From R-RK-3 sp031399085 (lineage in GTDB: Bacteria > Pseudomonadota > Alphaproteobacteria > Rhizobiales > Rhodomicrobiaceae), in assembly GCA_031399085.1 (NCBI GenBank), contig JANNOQ010000086.1, positions 55,156-119,155 on the forward strand: DNA of 64,000 nt, in the 5' to 3' direction. Position 1 is the stretch's first letter; every line of letters starts with the position of its first letter. Below are positions 1-7,455 of this stretch, one piece after another. The position numbers and the translations under genes are program-made. The notes under the pieces were generated by a model. That model ran no database searches. It saw only the letters and a program-made list of their open reading frames with translations, and was not told where the DNA came from.

Positions 1-1
1 C

Positions 2-646
2 AAGGCGCTCGGGCTGACCGGGTCGGGCATCCTCATTCACGGCAAATGCTCCTCCATCGGCTGTTTTTCGCTGACCGATCCGGTCGTCGAGGAGGTTTAC
101 GAGATCATTGCCGCCGCCCTCGATGCTGGCCAGCCGCGCGTGACGGTGCATGTCTATCCATTCCATTTGACGCGCGCCAATCTCGCCAAGCACGCGGGCG
201 ATGAATGGATCGACTTCTGGACTCGCCTGAAGCGCGGACACGATTTGTTCGAGCGGGACGGCCTGCCGCCGCGCACCTTCGTATGCCAGGGCGAATATGC
301 CTTTCAGTCGCGTAGGACGCGGCGTGTTTCCTTAAGCGGCAATAAGGTTTGCACGCCCTTGCGCCAACCCGCGGTCAGCGTGATGGCGTCGGTTGGCGCC
401 AAGCTTCCCGGCCGCACCGACCGCGCCCGCACGCCCGAGGAACGGGCCAAAAGCTGCGATCCCAAGCGCCTCGATTGCCGGCTGCTGCGCCGGGCGCTCG
501 CCAGCCCCGCCCCCTGCCCGCGCAAATATAGCCGTTGCCGCAACCGGGAGATCGCCGCTACAAAAAGCATCGAATGCCCATTGAAATTCCCCCGCTGCCG
601 GAGAGGCCGAGGAGGTGCGTCCCGCCTGACCGCTTCGGGAAAATAG
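2..646 (+). CDS. L,D-transpeptidase (YkuD/YafK-like), 5' truncated, with Cys/Arg-rich C-terminal extension
   Basis: The gene enters from the left edge and 214 residues are visible. The first 25 residues hold the YkuD active-site signature: a His in HGKCSSIGC and the catalytic Cys at bases 62-64. Enzymes of this family make or remodel peptidoglycan cross-links or anchor envelope proteins. The recognisable YafK-type domain seems to end near base 307, after GEYAFQ. About 112 further residues follow to the stop. They are rich in Arg and contain seven Cys, spaced mostly 5-12 residues apart. Third codon positions stay strongly G/C in this frame, so the tail looks coding rather than read-through, but a frameshift near base 308 cannot be excluded. 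The domain call is firm; the tail has no family I recognise. Confidence 0.85.
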   Translation, partial: KALGLTGSGILIHGKCSSIGCFSLTDPVVEEVYEIIAAALDAGQPRVTVHVYPFHLTRANLAKHAGDEWIDFWTRLKRGHDLFERDGLPPRTFVCQGEYAFQSRRTRRVSLSGNKVCTPLRQPAVSVMASVGAKLPGRTDRARTPEERAKSCDPKRLDCRLLRRALASPAPCPRKYSRCRNREIAATKSIECPLKFPRCRRGRGGASRLTASGK

Positions 647-679
647 AGAAATCGCCCATCAAGCGTTGCTTTAGGATAG

Positions 680-706
680 CTGGCACTCTCCGCTTGACAG
701 TGCTAA
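680..706. promoter_or_regulatory. CIRCE operator (HrcA site) upstream of groES
   Basis: Two 9-base arms, CTGGCACTC and CAGTGCTAA, are separated by exactly 9 bases. This matches the CIRCE layout TTAGCACTC-N9-GAGTGCTAA, with deviations confined mainly to the outer bases of the left arm and the first base of the right arm. HrcA binds such elements and represses groESL until heat shock. The right arm overlaps the probable -35 hexamer, so bound repressor would block RNA polymerase. Confidence 0.9.
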
Positions 707-722
707 CAACACGCCTTAAATC
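694..722 (+). promoter_or_regulatory. Probable sigma-70-type groESL promoter
   Basis: A perfect TTGACA (694-699) lies 17 bases before TAAATC (717-722), a weak -10 element. The -35 hexamer sits inside the CIRCE right arm, as in other HrcA-controlled groE promoters. The -10 assignment is an inference. Confidence 0.55.
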
Positions 723-801
723 GGCAGTCAGAGGCAGTTGAGCGTGTCTGCCGCTCCTGCTCTCGCTATTTTGTCCGGTCTTTTTTTTGGAGGTTCTACC
801 T

Positions 802-1119
802 ATGAAGTTTCGTCCGCTTCATGATCGCGTCGTCGTTCGCCGCATCGATGCCGAGCTGAAATCCGCTGGTGGGATCATCATCCCCGACACCGCGCAGGAA
901 AAGCCGCAGCAAGGTGAAATTGTGGCTGTCGGGCCCGGCGCTCGCGGCGACGATAACGAGCTTATACCGTTGGATGTCAAGGCTGGCGACCGCGTGCTGT
1001 TCGGCAAGTGGTCGGGCACGGAAGTCAAGATTGACGGCGAAGACCTTCTGATCATGAAGGAGAGCGACATCATGGGCGTTCTCGAAGGCGTCGCCGCCAG
1101 CAAGAAGAAAGCCGCTTAG
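802..1119 (+). CDS. groES: Co-chaperonin GroES
   Basis: GroES forms the heptameric lid of the GroEL folding chamber in the cytoplasm. The 105-residue product begins MKFRPLHDRVVVRR and keeps the family's mobile-loop region (GGIIIPDTAQEKPQ) and the full length of about 100 residues. An in-frame alternative start at 787 was rejected because GGAGG at 789-793 is well spaced only for the ATG at 802. It is the first gene of a two-gene operon, 30 bases before groEL, under the CIRCE element at 680-706. Confidence 0.97.
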   Translation: MKFRPLHDRVVVRRIDAELKSAGGIIIPDTAQEKPQQGEIVAVGPGARGDDNELIPLDVKAGDRVLFGKWSGTEVKIDGEDLLIMKESDIMGVLEGVAASKKKAA

Positions 1120-1149
1120 TCCGGTCAAGAATTTCAAGGAGATAAACCT

Positions 1150-2775
1150 ATGTCTGCAAAAGAAGTCAAATTTGGCCAGGACGCGCGCGAGCGGATGCTG
1201 CGCGGCGTAGACATCCTCGCCGACGCGGTCAAGGTCACGCTCGGCCCCAAGGGCCGCAATGTCGTGCTCGACAAATCCTTCGGCGCCCCGCGCATCACCA
1301 AGGACGGCGTGACGGTTGCCAAGGAAATCGAGCTTGAGGACAAGTTCGAGAATATGGGCGCGCAGATGGTGCGCGAAGTCGCCTCCAAGACCAATGACAC
1401 GGCTGGCGACGGCACGACCACCGCGACCGTTCTGGCCCAGGCGATCGTCAAGGAAGGCGCCAAATCCGTCGCCGCCGGCGCCAACCCGATGGATCTGAAG
1501 CGCGGCGTCGATCTAGCTGTCGCCGCGATCGTCAGGGAACTGGCCGCCAAGTCGAAGAAGATTTCCTCATCAAGCGAAGTCGCCCAGGTAGGCACGATTT
1601 CCTCCAATGGCGACGTCGAAATCGGCCGTCTGATCGCGGAAGCGATGGAAAAGGTCGGCAATGAAGGCGTCATCACGGTGGAAGAGGCCAAGAGCCTTGA
1701 GACCGAGCTGGAAGTCGTCGAGGGCATGCAGTTCGACCGTGGCTATATCTCGCCGTATTTCGTCACCGACGCCGAAAAGATGCGCGTCGAACTGGAAGAC
1801 CCGCTGATCCTCATCAATGAGAAGAAGCTGTCCAACCTGCAGGCGATGTTGCCGGTGCTCGAGGCTGTCGTACAGTCCTCACGGCCATTGCTGATCATTG
1901 CCGAGGATGTCGAAGGCGAAGCTTTGGCGACGCTCGTTGTCAATAAGCTGCGCGGTGGCCTTAAGGTTGCCGCCGTCAAGGCCCCAGGCTTTGGCGACCG
2001 CCGCAAGGCCATGCTACAGGACATCGCAACCCTGACGGGCGGCGAGATGATCTCGGAAGATCTCGGCATCAAGCTTGAGAACGTCACGCTGGCCATGCTC
2101 GGCCGCGCGAAGAAAGTCGTCATCACCAAGGATGACACCACCATCGTCGACGGGAATGGCGAGAAGGCCGATATCCAGGCCCGCGTCGCCCAGATCAAGC
2201 AGCAGATCGAGGAGACCACCTCCGATTACGACAAGGAGAAACTTCAGGAGCGTCTGGCCAAGCTCGCGGGCGGCGTTGCCGTGCTGCGTGTCGGCGGCGC
2301 GACCGAAGTCGAAGTGAAGGAAAAGAAGGACCGCGTCGACGATGCGCTGAACGCAACCCGCGCGGCCGTCGAAGAAGGCATCGTTCCGGGCGGCGGCGTG
2401 GCGCTCTTGCGCGCCATCAAGGCGCTCGACAAGGTCGAATATGCCAATGAGGACCAGAAGGCCGGCATCAACATCGTCCGCAAGGCGATCCAGACTCCGG
2501 CTCGCACCATCGCCGCCAACGCCGGCGAAGATGGCGCGGTCGTCGCTGGCAAGATCCTCGAAAAGGACGAATATAATTTCGGCTATAACGCCCAGTCGGG
2601 CGAATATGGCGATCTTGTCGCCCAGGGCGTGATCGACCCGGCCAAAGTGGTGCGCTCCGCTCTGCAGGACGCCGCTTCGATCGCCGGTCTCCTGATCACC
2701 ACCGAGGCGATGATCGCCGAGAAGCCGAAGAAGGACTCAGGCGCCCCGCAAATGCCGGGCGGCATGGACTACTAA
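1150..2775 (+). CDS. groEL: Chaperonin GroEL
   Basis: This 541-residue 60-kDa chaperonin folds client proteins in an ATP-driven double ring with GroES. The ATP-binding and hydrolysis motif TAGDGTTTA is at about residues 84-92, and the C-terminal equatorial segment is complete. The C-terminus is short, ending PGGMDY, with a single GGM in place of the usual tandem GGM repeats. A clear AAGGAG lies at 1136-1141. A strong terminator follows directly, closing the operon. Alphaproteobacteria often carry several groEL copies; this copy is the heat-inducible type with CIRCE. Confidence 0.98.
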   Translation: MSAKEVKFGQDARERMLRGVDILADAVKVTLGPKGRNVVLDKSFGAPRITKDGVTVAKEIELEDKFENMGAQMVREVASKTNDTAGDGTTTATVLAQAIVKEGAKSVAAGANPMDLKRGVDLAVAAIVRELAAKSKKISSSSEVAQVGTISSNGDVEIGRLIAEAMEKVGNEGVITVEEAKSLETELEVVEGMQFDRGYISPYFVTDAEKMRVELEDPLILINEKKLSNLQAMLPVLEAVVQSSRPLLIIAEDVEGEALATLVVNKLRGGLKVAAVKAPGFGDRRKAMLQDIATLTGGEMISEDLGIKLENVTLAMLGRAKKVVITKDDTTIVDGNGEKADIQARVAQIKQQIEETTSDYDKEKLQERLAKLAGGVAVLRVGGATEVEVKEKKDRVDDALNATRAAVEEGIVPGGGVALLRAIKALDKVEYANEDQKAGINIVRKAIQTPARTIAANAGEDGAVVAGKILEKDEYNFGYNAQSGEYGDLVAQGVIDPAKVVRSALQDAASIAGLLITTEAMIAEKPKKDSGAPQMPGGMDY

Positions 2776-2805
2776 CTCTGGCTCGATCCGGACGACACAC
2801 ATGCG

Positions 2806-2831
2806 AAGGCCCGCCGGAAGGCGGGCCTTTT
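2806..2831 (+). terminator. Rho-independent terminator after groEL
   Basis: A perfect 10-base stem (2806-2815 with 2820-2829) with a GGAA tetraloop runs into a short T tract, 30 bases after the groEL stop. It also separates groEL from the convergent surface-protein gene. Confidence 0.9.
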
Positions 2832-2859
2832 GCTTTGGCTGGAGAGGCGGACGACCGGC

Positions 2860-4674
2860 TTACGGTATGGCGCAGGTCGTCGCCGAGGCGGTTGCGCCGC
2901 CCTCGAACTCGACAGCGCCGACCAGCGTCGTGAAGAAGTCTCTTATGCAGATGCCCAGGCTTGCGCTGGTGGCATCCACATTGCCGGTGCTTCCCGCAAG
3001 CAGATTGACGGTGCCGTTGGGGAAGGTCAGGAGATAGTTGGTGAACGCGCCCGTAAATGTATTGCCGGTCGCGGTCATATTGGCGCTGGTGACATTTCCG
3101 GAGGCGTCGCCGATCACAATGCCGGTCCCCAGGTTGTCAAAGACATTGTTCTCGATCACCAGCGTCTGGCTCACATCTCCCGAAACGATGCCGGCAGAGC
3201 CGCCCGACATTGTCGAATTGCGCACGATAAGTGTCGACCCGCTGCCGGTGCTGCTCAGGCCGAACACTGAGCCCGTAATGGTGGCGTCGTCCACGACGAC
3301 CCGCTGAGGGCCGTCAACCGTGATGCCGACGGCGCCGCCCGTGATGTTCACGCTTTTGATGTGTGCATTATCGGCCGCCGTGATGCCAGGTGCTTGGTCG
3401 GCCTGGAAGGTCGGCCGCGTGCCGGGCGCTGCGTAGGTGTAAAGCAGGCCGGTGGTGCGGCTGCGCACCTGGAGCAAGCCGCCGCCGCCAAGCAACGTCT
3501 GGTTGGCCACCATCACGCTCGGGCCGAAAATGGTGGTGCCGCCGAATGCCACCAGCAGGGCGTTGCTCCCGGCGCCGGTGAGGGCGGCGGTCATGTCGCT
3601 GCCGTTGGCCACGAAGGTGATGCTGTCGAAATCGACGCCGGTGACGGCATCCTCGACGGGCTGGGGTGGGCCGCCGTCGATGGACGAGGTCTCACGCACC
3701 GTCGCGGTGACGACGTCCCGGTCGCGCTTAAGGCCTTCCGTCATCCGCATTTCCTGCGCCGAGAGCGCGTAAGCCGGGGCGGCCGAGCGGCCGCCGAGCG
3801 GGATGCGCAGGCGCAGGCCGGCTTCGAACTGATTGTCGCGGACGTCGTCATGCTGCCAGGCCGCTTCGGCGGTGAGGCGCGAGCCGTTCCAATCCTCAAA
3901 AATATTCTCGATGCGCCACTCCGCCCTGAGGCGCGGCCCGGCGATGTCCTCGCCGAAATCGTCGTTCTCGAAATAATAGGCACCGGCGTAGACGCGCAGA
4001 TCGTGGTAGCGCCCGGCGGAGAGAGGCTCGTCCTTCAGCCCCATCACCTGCATTCCACCCAATCCCCAGCGCTCCAGCGGGATGCGGTAGCCGAGTTCGG
4101 CATCGACGCCCCAGAAGGCCAGTTCATAGAACTCGTTCAGCGTCGATGGGCCGGGTACCACAAAGAGGTCGTCGCCGATGACTGCCAACTCACCCGGGGT
4201 CGAACTTACGCCCGTTCCCACCTGCTCGGAATTGTTCAGCGGCGCATAGCCGTTCAGCCTAACATCCCAGTCCGCCGAGAGCGCCTCGAAGCCGAAGGAT
4301 ATCTGATTGAAGTGGGAATCAAATTCGGTGTGCCGGCGGTCATAGCCGACCCAAAATCCGGGATTCCAGCCATAATCGCCCACATAGCGATAGCCGATCG
4401 CGATATTGCCTTCACGCTCGCCTTCCTCGAAAAAGCGCCCGCGAATATCGGTGAACAACAATGAGCGCTCGTCCTGCATCAGCGGCGCCCACAAGGTCGC
4501 CTCGCCGCGCCGGTCCTCCGAATGGTTGGCGCCCCAAGCGCCAAATTCCGTCCAGGCGCCCCATTTGCTGCTGGCGGAAGAGGCCCGATCCTCAGCTTGC
4601 GCAATGCCCGGTGCCAGGACAATCGAAACGCATCCCACGGCCAGACTCGTGGCAACACGGCTCTTGAGCGACAT
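2860..4674 (-). CDS. Inverse-autotransporter-like outer-membrane protein with right-handed beta-helix passenger
   Basis: The product is 604 residues and begins with a signal peptide, likely cleaved after residue 27 (GIAQA). Residues about 35-295 look like the inverse autotransporter beta domain of the intimin/invasin type: segments such as FTDIRGRF, GYDRRHTEFDSHFNQISFGFEAL and DWDVRLNGYAP are typical of that barrel. A linker with an MRMTE..RDRDVVT stretch (about 309-323) follows. The C-terminal half (about 340-604) is made of short Gly/Ser/Thr/Asn-rich beta turns, such as NITGGAVGITV and DNLGTGIVIGD, as in pectate-lyase-like beta-helices. The predicted topology is an N-terminal barrel in the outer membrane with the C-terminal helix exported. 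No bacterial Ig-like domains are visible. GGGAGG precedes the ATG at 4674. The gene stands alone. The barrel assignment is by motif similarity. Confidence 0.75.
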   Translation of the reverse strand: MSLKSRVATSLAVGCVSIVLAPGIAQAEDRASSASSKWGAWTEFGAWGANHSEDRRGEATLWAPLMQDERSLLFTDIRGRFFEEGEREGNIAIGYRYVGDYGWNPGFWVGYDRRHTEFDSHFNQISFGFEALSADWDVRLNGYAPLNNSEQVGTGVSSTPGELAVIGDDLFVVPGPSTLNEFYELAFWGVDAELGYRIPLERWGLGGMQVMGLKDEPLSAGRYHDLRVYAGAYYFENDDFGEDIAGPRLRAEWRIENIFEDWNGSRLTAEAAWQHDDVRDNQFEAGLRLRIPLGGRSAAPAYALSAQEMRMTEGLKRDRDVVTATVRETSSIDGGPPQPVEDAVTGVDFDSITFVANGSDMTAALTGAGSNALLVAFGGTTIFGPSVMVANQTLLGGGGLLQVRSRTTGLLYTYAAPGTRPTFQADQAPGITAADNAHIKSVNITGGAVGITVDGPQRVVVDDATITGSVFGLSSTGSGSTLIVRNSTMSGGSAGIVSGDVSQTLVIENNVFDNLGTGIVIGDASGNVTSANMTATGNTFTGAFTNYLLTFPNGTVNLLAGSTGNVDATSASLGICIRDFFTTLVGAVEFEGGATASATTCAIP

Positions 4675-4849
4675 GGCACCCTCCCATAGCTAAAGTCTGC
4701 AGCGCTCCGATCGGGGCGACTGTCAGCAAGGAGAGTGATTCATTTCAAGGATGCAATCTTAAGTTGTATTAAGTAGCTCGTTTATCCCGTTGCTGCGGTT
4801 GAGACACCAATGCGGTGACGAAGGTTTTCGGGCGCGGGCATCCCCCCGC

Positions 4850-5500
4850 TTACACCACCGCCCGTTGCCGGAAGAAAAACACCAGCACAAGCCCCGCAAA
4901 GAAGCCGCCGACATGCGCCATATAGGCGATGCCGCCCGCATCGCCGGTCTGCGTCGTGTTGGCGATCGAGCCGATGCCGCTGACCAGCTGCAAGACGATC
5001 CACAAGCCGATCACCAAAAGCGCCGGCACCTGCGTCATCGCGGCCCCGATCAGCACGGTGACCCGCCCGTGCGGATACAGCACCAGATAAGCGGCGAGCA
5101 CGCCCGCGATCGCGCCCGAGGCCCCGAGATTGGGGACATTCGATTGCGGCATCGCAGCCATCTGGGCGAAGGTCGCGAGGGCCCCGCAAATGAGATAGAA
5201 CAGCAGAAACGGGAACGAGCCGAAATTATCCTCAACATTGTCGGCGAAAATCCAGAGATAGAGCATGTTGCCGAACAGATGCAGCCAGCCGCCATGCATG
5301 AACATCGCGGTCAGAACAGTCTGAATTTCACCCGCCGGATTGGCCCCGAACTCACGCGGGATGAAGGCCCATTCTCGAATGAACGCGTTGCCATTTTGCA
5401 GCTCCAGCATAAAGACCAGCACGTTGACGACGATCAGAATGTAAGTGACGATCGGAAAGCTCCGCCGCGCGCTGTTGTCGTCGCCTATTGGAAAAACCAT
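4850..5500 (-). CDS. Rhomboid family intramembrane serine protease
   Basis: This 216-residue, six-helix protein cleaves transmembrane substrates within the bilayer. The oxyanion HGG.LHLFGN motif is at residues 69-78. The nucleophile is Ser128 in GASGA, and the partner His196 is in AHVGGFFAG, so the catalytic dyad is complete. An upstream in-frame start at 5632 would add 44 non-conserved residues. The ATG at 5500 has GGGAG just upstream and matches the usual family start, so it was preferred. Substrates cannot be inferred from the neighbours. Confidence 0.92.
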   Translation of the reverse strand: MVFPIGDDNSARRSFPIVTYILIVVNVLVFMLELQNGNAFIREWAFIPREFGANPAGEIQTVLTAMFMHGGWLHLFGNMLYLWIFADNVEDNFGSFPFLLFYLICGALATFAQMAAMPQSNVPNLGASGAIAGVLAAYLVLYPHGRVTVLIGAAMTQVPALLVIGLWIVLQLVSGIGSIANTTQTGDAGGIAYMAHVGGFFAGLVLVFFFRQRAVV

Positions 5501-5700
5501 CTGCTCTCCCTTTGCCCCTTGAGCATCGTTTATTTGACTCGCCGAATATAGCTTATCTCCGGCGGGATAAGGGCAGAAGGCTCGGATAGTTCCCAAGAAT
5601 CGGTAGACAGCGTCCAGGGAAAATTCACGCATTGCCGCGTCAAAGCCTTAGCGTCTTGCGCGGGCAATCACGTTCATATCCCGAATATCGACAAACAGGG

Positions 5701-7119
5701 TTATCGCAGGCGTGGCGTGCGCTGGTGATGATCGGTGACGGCCTGAAAAGCGCGTCCCAGCACCGCTAGGGTTTCGTCACGAAACGGACGGCCCATGAGC
5801 TGGAGGCCGATCGGCAGGCCGTTGCTTGTCTGCCCGGCGGGAACGACGAGCGACGGCAGGCCGAGATAGTTTGCCGGCCGCATGAAGCGGGTGATGCCGA
5901 CAATCGTCGCCTCGGCATTGGGGCCGCCGCCGACGTCGGTCTCGGCGATGGTTGGGGCAGCGGCTCGCGCGGCTGGGGCGACGATGACATCAATGTCCCC
6001 AATGGCATCGAGGTGGGCGGCAAGCGCCGGTCCGCGCCCGCGCATTGCCTCCAAATATTCGACCGCGCTGTAGGCCAGTCCATTCTCAAGCCGCGCCCGA
6101 ACTTGCGCGCCGTAGTCCGCTGGCCGTTCCCGCAGCGTGGCCGCGTGTGCGCTGGTCGCCTCGACGGCAAGCACGATCAAGGCGGCGGCGGCAATGGCGG
6201 TCTGGTCCGGCAGATCGACCTTCACAATCTCAATCCCGAGCTTGCCGAAAACCTTCAGCGCCTCGTCGAGCGTTGCGGCGACGGCAGGTTCAAGATCGTC
6301 GACGTAGAAGCTTGCCGGAACGCCAATCCGCAAGCCTTGTGGCGAGCGCTGTGCGTGCTCACTCCGCCACCCCGGCGAGTGGCTCGTGGTCGGGTCGAGC
6401 GGATCAGGTCCGGCAATGGTCTCCATGATCAACGCGCAATCATCCGCCGTCCGCGCCAACGGCCCCACCGTGTCGAGCGAAAAAGACAGCGGCATGGCGT
6501 TGGCGCGGCTCACCCGTCCATAGGTCGGCTTGAAGCCGGTGACGCCGCAAAAATGCGCGGGCAGCCGGATCGAGCCGCCAGTGTCCGAGCCGAGCGCCGC
6601 TGGCACGAGCCTTGCCGCCACCGCCGCGCCGGAGCCGGATGAGGAACCGCCGGTGATGCGTTCGGTGTCCCAGGGATTGCGCGCATGGCCGAGATACGGG
6701 TTGTGGCCCGTCGGACCATAGGCGAACTCGGCCATATGCAGCGCACCGATCCGGAACGACCCGGCCGCTTGGAGCCGCTCGATCACCGTCGATGTCACCG
6801 GCGCGATCCAGTTCTCCCGCAGCTTCGAGCCGCAGCCCGCGAGCTTACCAGCTGAGTAGTACATGTCCTTATGGGCGAGCGGCACGCCGTGTAACGGCCC
6901 TTTGATCTCCCCGCGCGCCAAGGCGGCATCGGACGCCCGCGCCAGCTCCAAGGCGCTTTCCGCCTCGATGCGCACGAAGGCGTTGGTTTTCGGCTGCCAT
7001 GCGGCAATGCGATCGAGCAGCGCCGTCGTGGCCTCGACCGACGACATCTTGCGTTGGTGGATCGCCGTGGCAAGTTCGGTCAAGGACAGCATCGCTGGGT
7101 CGGTCGAAGTCAGAGCCAT
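5701..7119 (-). CDS. Amidase (amidase-signature family, GatA/AtzE-like)
   Basis: This 472-residue hydrolase carries the complete Ser-cisSer-Lys triad of the amidase signature: Lys84 in AHKDM, the cis-Ser in GGSSSGSG (157-163) and nucleophile Ser183 in SDTGGSIR. It would hydrolyse a carboxamide to acid plus ammonia. The gene starts 7 bases after the small AtzG/GatC-like gene, and such proteins act as partner subunits of these amidases. It is the last gene of the betaine-type transporter operon, which suggests that the imported compound, or a product of it, is an amide. The longer reading to 7242 would overlap the upstream gene and was rejected. The substrate is unknown. Confidence 0.88.
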   Translation of the reverse strand: MALTSTDPAMLSLTELATAIHQRKMSSVEATTALLDRIAAWQPKTNAFVRIEAESALELARASDAALARGEIKGPLHGVPLAHKDMYYSAGKLAGCGSKLRENWIAPVTSTVIERLQAAGSFRIGALHMAEFAYGPTGHNPYLGHARNPWDTERITGGSSSGSGAAVAARLVPAALGSDTGGSIRLPAHFCGVTGFKPTYGRVSRANAMPLSFSLDTVGPLARTADDCALIMETIAGPDPLDPTTSHSPGWRSEHAQRSPQGLRIGVPASFYVDDLEPAVAATLDEALKVFGKLGIEIVKVDLPDQTAIAAAALIVLAVEATSAHAATLRERPADYGAQVRARLENGLAYSAVEYLEAMRGRGPALAAHLDAIGDIDVIVAPAARAAAPTIAETDVGGGPNAEATIVGITRFMRPANYLGLPSLVVPAGQTSNGLPIGLQLMGRPFRDETLAVLGRAFQAVTDHHQRTPRLR

Positions 7120-7126
7120 GAACTGT

Positions 7127-7327
7127 TCACCGCTCGATCTCCCCGCGCTGCACAAGAATGAAGGTCGAGGGTTCGACCTCAAGCGGGATCGCAAGTTTCT
7201 CCGCCGCAAAGCGCATGACCGTCGGCGACACCGCTCGTGCAATGCGCGCAGGCGCCTCAGCGCTGATCGGAATGCCGGCGGCTTCAGCGATCATCCGCAC
7301 CCGTTCGGGATTGATTGTATCAGGCAT
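7127..7327 (-). CDS. AtzG/DUF4089-like small amidase subunit
   Basis: The product is a 66-residue, mostly helical protein beginning MPDTINPERV. Its size, its position directly before an amidase gene and the pattern of helices around ARIARAVSP match the AtzG-like (DUF4089) proteins, which are GatC-like stabilising subunits of amidases. It lies 128 bases downstream of the permease gene on the same strand. The family call rests mainly on context and size. Confidence 0.65.
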   Translation of the reverse strand: MPDTINPERVRMIAEAAGIPISAEAPARIARAVSPTVMRFAAEKLAIPLEVEPSTFILVQRGEIER

Positions 7328-7455
7328 TCTGCGGGTCCCGTTCTGTGGATGGCTGCAACGTGTCCTCCTTCCGCTCGATCTTGGAATACAGTTTGGACTG
7401 CAGTGCAATCGCCCGTTCGCTGCTTTGGATGGAGACGCTACCCTGGCATCCCCAA

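Noticed and set aside
3361..4464. A 367-residue open frame on the plus strand inside the surface-protein gene
   Set aside because: It is antisense to a gene with a signal peptide, ribosome site and recognisable barrel motifs, and its own translation has no domain or start signal. Long antisense frames are common in high-GC DNA.
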